Source: Ophiostoma sp. CBS 140.51
Taxonomy: Eukaryota > Ascomycota > Sordariomycetes > Ophiostomatales > Ophiostomataceae
Assembly (NCBI GenBank): GCA_029298735.1
Contig: JANSLP010000091.1
Span: 1 to 64,000, forward strand
Direction of reading: 5' to 3'
DNA: 64,000 bases
Positions 33,004 through 43,123 of this stretch are shown here, in pieces. The stretch's first letter is position 1, and every line of letters starts with the position of its first letter. The notes beneath the pieces were generated by a model. That model made no database searches and was not told where the DNA came from. It saw only the letters and a list, made by a program, of their open reading frames with translations. The position numbers and the translations under genes are program-made.

Positions 33004-33710
33004 GGTGGTGTGTGCGTACGTCGACTATAGAAAAGGTGGGAGCAGGGAAGGGAGGTCGGATAGGTCGCTTCGAGATCCGGATCGATCGGAGTCGTCGCTG
33101 ATTGCTGTCGCGGCGCAGCAACCGGACCGGAGCAGGCTGCCACCAGTGGCGCAAAGTGTCGTCGAGACGATCGGAGGGAGGTTCTGAAAGTGCAATTCGC
33201 TTGATGTGTGGTGATTTGCAATGTCGGCGTCGGTTGGAAAAGGGCGAGGCCTTGGGGTTGCGTGGTCAATTGCTGGTGAATGGAGATGCGGTGCGACGAT
33301 GCTGCAAATGGAATCGGTTAGCTGTACGACGTTCACTCACTGTATTGTCGCCTGTGACGTTCTGCCAGCCTGCCGCCTCGTCAGCTGGAACAGCTAAGCT
33401 TTCAGCTGGGTACTTCAAGCACACCAAATTTTAGGTGAAATACTATGTACCCCGATAAGATAAGAGGCTACTACGCGAAACTGCTGGACAAAGACCTGCT
33501 GGCTTTTGTACCACGTTTTGCTCCACTGCGCAAAACGACGAACAGCCGAACGACGCCTCAACACTTTTACTTTCAACGCTTCAACGCCCAGCTCCAGCCT
33601 CCATGAGACCGACGCCATAGCGAGCCCTGTCGGCATCGACTGCCTTCTCTTTTACAATTCCACCTTCCATCACACCAATCACATCCTCGGCGTCCCTGTC
33701 TTGAGCGGCC
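33004..33710. promoter_or_regulatory. Divergent promoter VPS45 / MMM1
   Basis: The 707 bp between two divergent start codons contain the tandem GATA element described separately. No other motif stands out by eye. Confidence 0.5.
33454..33464 (+). promoter_or_regulatory. Tandem GATA element, MMM1 promoter
   Basis: GATAAGATAAG, in MMM1 sense, 247 bp before the MMM1 start codon. It is identical to the element in TIM8 sense at 5586-5596. Confidence 0.55.
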
Positions 33711-35443
33711 ATGGTCAAGGACGTCTGCCCGCCTCAGGCGGAGCCAGCGTGCGTCTCTTCCTTTATCCTGTCTCTTTTCCTTGCTTCTAGCTAACATTAC
33801 CCTCCGCCTGTAGCTTCTCCTTTACCCAGGGCCTCATCGTCGGCCAGCTCTCCGTCGTCCTGCTCGTTGCCGCCTTTATCAAATTCTTCATCTTTGGCGA
33901 CCCGCCATCAGCCGAAACGACCGCCTCACAACGAGCCTCGGAACGACGCTCGCGAAGCGACGCCCACAGACAATCTCTCCTCACACTCCGCGCCTCACAG
34001 CTCGACCAACAACGCGGGGGTGGCCTGGGTGGCGGTGGCGCCCAAGGTCACGGCCGGGGCGGCCATGGCCACCAGTCCAGCAATGCCCACGACTTCTTGC
34101 AACCACGTGGTGCGGCAGGCGCGACCGGCTCACATCAGCAACAACTCAACAACCGCCGCACATCCAGTGTACTCCGCCGCCCTCCGGTCTTGACAATTGG
34201 CTCCATCCTCAACAAGACCTACTACCGCGTCGACAGCCACCAGCCCGAGAGTCTGGACTGGTTCAATGTGCTCATTGCGCAGACCATTGCCCAGTTCCGC
34301 AACGACGCCCAACACAACGACGCCATCCTCACATCCCTCACGAAAGCTCTTAATGGAGACTCCCGACCCGATTTCTTGGACGAAATCCGCGTCACGGAGC
34401 TGAGCCTGGGCGAAGATTTCCCCATCTTTAGCAATTGTCGCATCATCCCCGTCGACGAGGATGGGTATGCGACCAACGCGGGTGTCGGCAGTGGTGGCGG
34501 TGGTGGCGGCGGTGCTGCCGGACTGGCGGGTGCGACACGGCTACAGGCACGCATGGACGTCGACCTCAGCGATATGATTACTCTGGCCGTCGAGACCAAG
34601 CTGCTCCTCAACTACCCGCGGCGTTTGTCTGCTGTCCTCCCCGTCGCGCTGGCCGTGTCGGTCGTCCGCTTCAGCGGTACTCTGTCGGTGTCATTCGTGC
34701 CCAGTAACCCGTCCCAGGCTACACCCACAAAGATGATTTTCGCCTTTCTCGACGATTACCGCCTCGACTTTTCGATTCGCAGTCTGTTGGGCAGCCGCTC
34801 ACGGCTGCAGGACGTGCCCAAGATTGCCCAGCTCATCGAGTCGCGGCTGCACCGGTGGTTTGACGAGCGGGCCGTCGAGCCGCGCTTCCAGGAGATTGAG
34901 CTACCGAGTCTGTGGCCACGCATGAAGAATGCGCGCGGTGGCGGTGCGGGCCCACCGAGCGAGGATGTGTCCATGTCGGATGGGGGTGCTGCTGCACAAG
35001 CAGGGACGAGTGGTGCCGGTGCTGGCGGTGTTGCAGGCGCAGCTCGTACTGGTGCCAACGCTGTGCCGACCAGCGCTGGTGTTGTGGCCGGCGTCGGCAG
35101 TGGACCCGGTCCTGCGAATAGTGGCCTGGATGCTTTGCGCCAGGGCCGACCCGAGTCAAGAGACTCACGCGATTCTGTGGCCACGAGGGATACACGCGAC
35201 CCGCGGCGTGAAGCGGAGACGGAAAGCTGGGTCGAGCGGCAAGTGCCGCCATCCTTACACCAGCACCAATCGTCGTTGTCGTCTATTTCTACTGCGCAAG
35301 GCCAGTCACATGCGTCCGGCTATCATCAACACACATTACGTCCGTCGCAGGATTCGCTGCGTTTTCGGCGGCGGTCACGACACGAGGATGCATTCTCTAT
35401 GCCCGGGTCGTTTTCCGATATGGGCATTGACCCGCATGGTTAA
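33711..35443 (+). CDS. MMM1: ERMES subunit Mmm1 (SMP domain)
   Basis: Exons 33711-33748 and 33814-35443 with a 65-nt intron give 555 aa. Mmm1 is the ER-anchored lipid-transfer subunit of the ER-mitochondria encounter structure, pairing with Mdm12. A short lumenal N-terminus (MVKDVCPPQAEPAFSFTQ) is followed by one membrane helix (about 19-40, GLIVGQLSVVLLVAAFIKFF), a Ser/Gly-rich linker (45-135), and the SMP domain (about 159-385). SMP landmarks include ESLDWFNVLIAQTIAQFRND, FLDEIRVTELSLGEDFPIF, SFVPSNPS and WFDERAVEPRFQEIELPSLW. It is longer than the usual about 400-450 aa because of a glycine-run insert in the SMP domain (near 245) and a 170-residue Gly/Ser/His-rich tail with no known function. 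Confidence 0.96.
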
Positions 35444-35896
35444 GGTGTGGTTGTTTTTTGAATTTTACATTAAATAGAATTTATAAAAGGCGACAAAATA
35501 TTTACAATTTTTTAATTGGAAAAAAGGAACGGGAAAATATTAGCAAATTATTTTTCTTTCGGATTTACATTTGTTTTACACACTTTTGGCCATCCCAACT
35601 CATGTACTACAGCGAGTGCTTTTTATCAGACGGGTGTCTATTACGGAAGTTTTTATCGGTGTCATCACGGAGATTTTATGGTCTCAGACCGGGTAGAAAT
35701 AAGAACGGCTGGGCATTACAAAAACAAAATACCGTACAATGCTTTTACATACAAAAAAGCAAAGAATCGCCGCTGAATGTCTACACAAAACAAGCAATCA
35801 AATAAGTCTCTTCATCTCTTTGAACCCAATACAGGCACGTTTTTGAACTATGCACACTCAACCTCTTCTTCGTCACGACAACTGTCCGAACACACT
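35444..35896. other. Convergent 3' flanks of MMM1 and RCE1
   Basis: AT-rich 453 bp between convergent genes; presumed 3' UTRs. Nothing else was seen. Confidence 0.55.
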
Positions 35897-36944
35897 CTAG
35901 TCAAACGACACCAGAGCCATGTGGCTCTCCGTCTTTGTCCACAGGTGCTGGTACCAGTACACGGCACCCGCCACAAGCAGGATGTAGTAGGCAAGCGTCC
36001 AGAGCAGGCTGCCCTGCGGCTGCTGCGACTCGCCATTGTTGTTGCCGCTGCCCTCATCCGGGTTGCGTTGTACACGGCCCCAGAACCGCGGCAGGCCCAT
36101 GCTGTTGCAAAAGCTGTGCACAACACAGACAGCCAGAAGGCTGCCCGTGCGCAGATACAGGAAAGTCGCATAACTGCCAAACAGCGTCGTGTATGCAAAC
36201 TGGAACAGCGAGCGCAGCACGACATGTGCTTTGGGGATACTCGGGTGCGTCACCGAGAACTCGTACGCATGGTGCAGGTGCGCCAGTCCAAAGACAATGG
36301 GCGACAGCAGCACAGTACGGCGCACGGGAGTGTGTGCCAACAACAGGGGCGGAACACCGGCGGCCCTAAACAAAACTTCCTCGGTAATGGGGCCCGCCAC
36401 CAGATTGCGCCAGTCGGCCCACTCGGCCAAGTGATAAAGGGGGCCAAATAGGCGGGGGCGCATCGATCCGTCCGAGCTGTCCAGGCCGGCCCAGGCACGC
36501 CAGCCGCGCTCCACCACAAAATACTCGAAGAGGGGACCCAGAAACAGGCCCGCCGTTAGGAGGAGGGCATTCCATGTCTCGGCGAGGCCGACCGGGAAGT
36601 AGCCCATGAGGTGGAGGGCATCAAAGTTGAGGAGGCGGGTGCCGTCCTCGGGTTTGCCGTTGGTCGTTAAAAGAAGGAAGGTGACGACGGAGCAGATGGC
36701 GCAGCTCAGCGTGACGGACGCAATGCGTGCGCGGATGACGGAGGGGGCATCGCGGGACAAGGAGGGCGAGGGCCGGGTGAGTTTCGACAGGTAAAAGGGA
36801 GCGACATAGATGACGGTATAGACGACCTGCGAGCGACGAGTTAGTTATGCCTAGAAAGAGACAGCTGGGCAAGGAGACACGGCATACTAGCAAAGACACC
36901 GCCGTGCGGGTGGTGATGGGTGGAGGGATCTCTTCTGCAAGCAT
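35897..36944 (-). CDS. RCE1: CAAX prenyl protease 2 (Rce1)
   Basis: Exon 1 (36944-36888) encodes MLAEEIPPPITTRTAVSLL; a 61-nt GTATGC...CAG intron leads to exon 2 (36826-35897); 328 aa. Rce1 is the ER multi-pass glutamyl protease that removes the -AAX tripeptide from prenylated Ras, Rho and a-factor-type proteins. All catalytic positions are present: E168-E169 in GPITEEVLFRAAG, H202 (with H204/H205) in GLAHLHHAYEF, and H256 and N260 in VVHSFCNSMG. The first-exon/second-exon join VVYTVIYVAPFYLS-KLTRPSPSLSRDAPSVIRAR matches the family's N-terminal helix and conserved SRDxPxVIRAR. An in-frame ATG at 36998 would add 18 residues; the shorter start is preferred by similarity in length. Confidence 0.92.
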
Positions 36945-39900
36945 GGTTGTGGTTAGAATGGAGTAACGTTTGGCGATGCGAGGCTCGGTCTTGGTCAAGG
37001 TGAAAGTGATCGGCAGTAGGTTCGGGAGCCTTGTTCAAGATGGAGCTTCGAAGACGTGCAAGATGATGGCAGACACGTACGTTTCTGCTTGTGCCAGATG
37101 TATTTATCAATGAGGCCCTTGACGGCCGGCATGGTTGGCAACGGATGTGTAGATCGCAGAGCTCTTGGAGAAGAAGGGAGAGCTGTTTGGATGCGGTACT
37201 TTTCTTTGTCGTCAGCGAAGCCGTTGCAAGGGAGGCTGCGATTTGCGATTTACGTGCGCGCAAAATGCTTCAATGGGAACAATGGTAAAACCGATTGCGT
37301 TGAAAATAAGGGCGGCACAATACGAACAGATGCGGCACGGGCAGACGAAATGAGCGGAACAGGCGAACCCTCGGAAGTTGACGAGCTGTTGTTCAAGATA
37401 CGACGACTGGGAAAAGAATGCAGAGAGAAAGACCATATGATTGCGATACAGCTGGAAATGGCAGGTGCATGGCATGGGACGGAACACGGGAAAATTTGCC
37501 GCGTTGTCAATTGAGTGAAAACGAGGACCCACCAGTCGCTCTGTTTCCTCTCCTGGCCTAGAGTTCCTGGGGAAGCTGTCCCCTGGCTGTCTTCTAGATC
37601 CTCTCGTTCTCTCCCTTCGCTCTTTCCTCTTTCCATGCAACGATGACCATGCAAGAAAAGCTTCCTTTTATGACCACGATGGCTTGGACTCCTGCTCCTT
37701 CGCTCCTTCTTTTTTGTTTGTTTTTGTTGTGATGCGTGTGAACTGACCAATTGCAAAAGTTAACCACAAAAACAAATACGTGCACAGATATCATGGAAAT
37801 CTCCGAACGCCACCAAAACATATTGTTGCTTTTGTTTGTTTCGAGCTTGCGCGTCTCTATGTCTCTGCGTCTTTCCGAGTTTCTTCTACCGTTTCTAGTT
37901 CTGCGCGGCTCATACCGATAACACGGACCTTCGACAATATGCGATACAACCTGGTTGCCGGATCCCGGCGAGAAAATCGGCGGCGTCCTTTTTCTGTTGT
38001 CGTTTCTTGTCCTTTTCGCTTGCTGTTCTTTCCGCATTCTGTCCTGTCCTCCTTCTGTACCTGGCGGCTCGCCCGTACGCTGTAAGATATATAAACCTGC
38101 CGAACTGTCGTGTCCGCAGATGCTGTGCGATGCTCGCAAAACGCTCCTGCCAGATCACGCGAGCGAGCGTATCGCCCAACGTCGTTAGCGCCTAACGCGA
38201 TCTCTCTTGTCTCTGCTGGCCAGATCTCAATGTGGAAGGAGCAAGAGAACAGGGGAAGCTCGAAAGAAGGAAGTCATTTTTCGTTGAACAAAAGTCAAAG
38301 CTTTTCCGACCTCCAAACAGGGGAAACAAAGGAGGGCTGAAAGGGGGCTTGAATGGAGGGTTTCTACAGAGCCTTTTCTCTCTTCACCGTCTTTCTCTCC
38401 TATCTGTCCCCCTATATTTTTCTTGCCTTCTGTTCCTCTTTGGCCACCGCCATGCAACGCTGCCCGATGGAGTCTGTTCAGGGCTCCTCTATTGTTCTCC
38501 ATTCAGTGTGCTCTTCCCCTGTATCTTTGCGGGCCTGACAGGCCTGTTCAACGTTGAAGAAGGTGCTCCGAGAAGGCTGGCAGCACCCTCGTCGTCGTAC
38601 CCGTCTTCTTTCGTCCCCTCTCTTCTCTCAATCGCTCCTTGTCCACCCTATCCCACACTCGACGCGCCTGCCCCAATGAGCCAAACCTAAAACGCGTCTT
38701 TTGCCCACCTCGCCCCACATCGTTCTAATTAAACACTCTCTCCCATGCAGCCACGCTAGCCACACCGTACCTGAATTTCTGACGCGCCTGCCAGGATTAT
38801 TTGGTCTCGACTACTCCACAGAGCCGCGCTTGGAGTTTCTTAGCGTACTGGCTTCATGTGTAAGTCCTTCCAGTACAAAGTACACATCTGTATCTTTTTT
38901 TTTTGTCGGTCTGGCTCTCAACAATCTCAGCGCTTCAGTGAACACGCGGCAGCAGAGAGTAGTCGGCCTTCTCTGGCATTCTCTTACCTCTCCCCTGTGT
39001 CTCGGTTGCATGCAGTAGAACCAAGAGTCGGGCGGCAGATGAGACCGAGCGAAAGAAGCATAAGACATGACGATGGTCCCAAACGTGGGTAACGAGTAAA
39101 TGAGGCCGCAGGAAAGGCCATTGGGTGCTTCAAATAAGTAAGACAAGGCCTCTTGAAAAAACCCCAAAAGTCAAATGCACGTTGCCGTCCAGAGACAGCG
39201 CTGAGGCTGGCGCCGTTCAAACGGGGGATCGGCTCGCCGGCTGCAGCTGTCTGTGCCTGCCGTTTGGGTTGGCGCTGCCATGCACGCCGGTCGTTCCCTC
39301 TTTCCTTTCTCTCAGTTCCCACAGGACACACGTCGATGATCCCCATCCACAACCAGGTTCGCCGACTGTTTGGCCCAGTCGTATGATGCCAGTTGGTAGC
39401 TATTGCCTCGCCTCACCTTATTATATCCACTTCCTCTGTGCGTCTTGCAGCAGGCGTGCAGCTTCGCTTTCCACCCTCATCTTATCGTGGTCCGCTTTTC
39501 ATGTAATTGTACAGGTGACTGTGCAGTGCAGCACTGCACCTGCATACAAAATATCCAGTGGTTTGTGCTATTTTTGCGTCGTTGTGCTGTCACGTTTGCA
39601 TCCTTTGCGTCTTTTTTGTTTTGTTGACATCCTGATTCCTTGATTCTGCTTGTCTTGCTTCCAGCTTTTGTTCTTTTCTCGCCTTCTTGTTCGCCAGCTG
39701 ACTTTTGTTTACACATTCCACTGATGTGGCGATGCGGTCGGTAGCTCCTGCTGCCTGCCAACATATGCCCAGTGCGCCTTCTCATTACGGCAATGCATGG
39801 TACGTTCCTTCTTTGCTTTTCTCGTCTGTTGGGCTCTGCTGTGTTGTCTTGGTCTTTCCTTCTTTTCTTTCCTTTTGCTCTTGCCACTTTTGTGCCATTG

Positions 39901-42900
39901 CGATGCGCCCGGCAGTCATTGTACTTGCCGTGTGAGGACTTTCAGGACCCCGTAACTGCCAATTCGCCGTGAGTAGACCGATTTGTCCTGAGAATTGGAA
40001 CTGCTCTTTCCTCGCAATATCGCAGTCGCTCTTTCCCTATTCTGCGCCGCAATTCAACAGGCAGGAGCTATCTGGCCGTAATTGTTCGTTCTTGCCACGC
40101 TTGAACGCGTATAGTGGTCGGTTCACCCGTTGGCGTCAATTTTTTCATGCTCCTCTTTTTTGTCCCTCTTTCTTCCTTTTTCGTCCTGTCATCCTCTTTT
40201 GCCGTGCTCCAAACGGGGCACAATGTCTCTGATTCTCACACAGCACGGACAAACAAGACAGCACTGGCCAACCGTCTGGCGCGCTCGCGACCAGGGGTGG
40301 TACAGACGAATACATTCGCTCATTCGGTCCCCACGGAACAAGGCGGGTTTATCTGGGTCCTCTTGTTATTCTGGGCCTTGCCCCCCGATTGGCATTACTT
40401 AGTACGCCACAAAGCTTTGCCAAATGCAAGAGGGAAAAGGCCCCTACCAAAACGACACCCAAACGAGACCTCCCAATCTGCTTTCCTGCACCCTTCCTGC
40501 AGGCGTGCTGCAGGTGCACTGCAGGCGCATCCCCGTCAAATTAAACCGCTGCAGCTTTGTGGACAGTTGAATCTTCAGCACAAGGAGCACAAGGCCACAA
40601 AAGATGTCCAAGGAGGCGCAACAACGCAACGTTTGCGCACCACTCGAGCCGCTCGCAATACAACGGTATCCGCCACTGTGCTGGGCAAGGCTCGCCAGTG
40701 GTCGACCAGCCCTCGAGCCCCCCCAAGATGAGCCAGATGATGACCCAGACATTGCACTTCGTGTTCAGGAGCGGTACTTTGCCCATACAAAGTAAGATAC
40801 AAGACTTATGACTTGGTCCCCTGTGGACCAATGGCGGCCACGCTTGTGGCTCGCGATGCCACTGTCTCTCGTCTGGGTTGGTCGGTCTGGACAAGCTTGG
40901 TCAACACCCTGGTCGCTGTCAAAGGGTTTCGCGTGCCAGTTCTGAGGAGACAAGCAGACAAGTGAACCAAGCAGGGGGCAAACTCTAAGCTTCTGGCACC
41001 GCCGGCCGGATCTACTAAACTGGACTGGTGAGATACGAGTACACGTCCTTTTTTTCTCATTATTTTCCCTCTTACATTTTCTCCGTTGAGGATGGTCGGG
41101 AGAGTGGATGAACAATGGTAAGACGTTTTTCTCTCTCCTTTTTGTTTGCTCACTTGGCAAGAAGCTCGCGTCCCCCGTTTCTTTTCTGCTCGAGAGAAAC
41201 AAGCCCGGCAGCTCTCATCCTCCACTCGATCCTCCTCGGCTGCTTCCTGATATCTTGTGTCCCACATCCACATTGATTTTCTAAATTCTTCTTTTCCTTC
41301 TTTCTCCTCCTCTTCTCGCCCTCCTTTTTTTTTGTCGTCGCCAAATCGTTCATTCGCTCTCTTGTTCCCGGCCCCGAAACAAGACCGTTTCTGCAACCTC
41401 TCTCTCCTTTGTACACCACACATTCTCTCTCAACTCTGTCCATACGGCTATCTTGTCTAGATCTGGATACGGATACACTCCCTATGCCCTACTGCCAACG
41501 GCACGCCCTCCAACCCACATCTCGATTTTCGGTCGTTTTCTTCTTTTCCTCTTTGTACTCCAGTACACATAGAATCTAATACTCTCGATCGGCTCGTCTG
41601 TATGGTCCTTGGTCCCAGTACCCTTGATCAAAGATTAAGATTTCCTCCCACGCCCACTTTCCTATTTGGCTGTTTTCTCGCCGCTCCCCTTGATCTTTCG
41701 TCTCGATTTCCTTGGTACTCTATATCACAGCCTCTCTCCCATCCCGCCTCGTCCCCTCGTTTCTCATCGACACCACCTCGTCGTCGAGAACCACATCCCA
41801 CGCTTTTCCATTCAACCCCTGGTCAGCGCCCCCGACCTCCTCTCCTCGTTCTCCCCCCATCATGCTATCTTGAGTATCAGCCGAGACGGAGACCGCCTTT
41901 CTCAACGCCAACCTCTCCTCGACGACCAGCTCCAGCTCCAACTCCCGCCGGGCCCCCCTGGCCTTGGTTCTTGTCTGGTAGAACAGCTTGTTCAAAACGT
42001 TTCCTCTTTGCTTCGTCTCCTATCTTTAATTCTTTTTTTTTGACCGCTGCGTCACGACAGTCCTTTTCGCTTTCCTCGCTCTCCTCCTGCGACCTCTTCT
42101 GTTTATTTTCTCTCTTCTCGTCAAACATCGTCCTGCTCTCGCATCTTCTTTATTGCTTCTTTCACTCCTTCTTTCACTCCTTCATTCATTATTCTTTCCA
42201 TTCAACGTTCTCTACACAAAAACCATTAATATCGACGTCTTCGTTTATCCCACACCCCCTCCCCTTGTTTGCCGTACATCTGGATCTGCCTTAATTGCTA
42301 TTCTTAATGTTTTTCATGCCTTAACGTCTCTTCATTGTCTTTCTTTCCCTTCTTGTTCACTCGCTACGCTGCCTCCGTTTCCCACACACCCGGCCATCGG
42401 CGCCTAATCTTTCAATATTCTTTTCTCTCACCAATATTGTGAACACGGCAGCAACAAGCACGCCCCTGTACTCTATCAGTCTCACCCTAGATTCAACCTG
42501 AACGAGGCCCATGAACATGACTGCACGACCTTGACGACGACCACTCTTTATTATTTACGATTACACCCACGAGAAAACGTTCTTTTTTCGTCTCTTTGCG
42601 CTAGATCGATCGGAGCATCAGCTCCCTTGTCCCCTTGTCACCGAGAGCTTCTTAACTGCCCCCATTCACCCCACGGCTGGGCACATAAGAGCTTCACATC
42701 CATATAACAGGAACTCAGGCTCCAGGCATTTCCCCCTCCCCCTTCCCCCTCGCCTATATCCACACGATACCAGGCCTACGTTCTGGGCTGTCCCATCGAA
42801 GCTGGCCCTGACCTAGCAGGACTCTGCTGGCTTTCGTTGTTCAGCTCTTTGGATCGCATTTTCGCATTCACTCGAATGCTTTTCTGGCTCCTCCTTTCTA

Positions 42901-43123
42901 GCTTTCAACAAACGAACACGATATCCGCTCGCCTGGTGCGTTGCCATCCGCACCCTTCCCACCAGGGACCCCCCGCGACCGGCTGATCTTGGCCAGGTTC
43001 AAGTTGCTCGAGATCAACTTCAGCTGGATCACTGTTCTATTAGCCGGGCGCTGATAGAACTGGTCAACGCCTTACCGGCTCTCGCCTGTCAGCCCAAGTT
43101 CCACAAACCGCAAAAGCGCCCGC
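36945..43123. other. 6.2-kb gene-free region before the serine-rich gene
   Basis: No gene can be supported. Contents seen: a 54-codon ORF (37350-37514) with a charged heptad-like stretch; three CTGCAG-centred palindromes within 40 bp (40496-40529); and a very long CT-rich plus-strand tract (about 41040-42460) that is probably leader or promoter of the serine-rich gene. The many ORFs on the opposite strand here are translations of GA-rich complement and were rejected. Confidence 0.5.

Noticed and set aside
38701..39018. Exon-like stretch with a GTAAGT donor near 38860
   Set aside because: No compatible next exon or recognisable protein could be found.
40114..40731. 205-codon plus-strand ORF
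   Set aside because: No domain, no consistent codon preference; overlaps other equally long ORFs in noncoding sequence.
40806..41423. 205-codon minus-strand ORF rich in Lys/Glu/Arg
   Set aside because: It is the reverse translation of a CT-rich leader tract.
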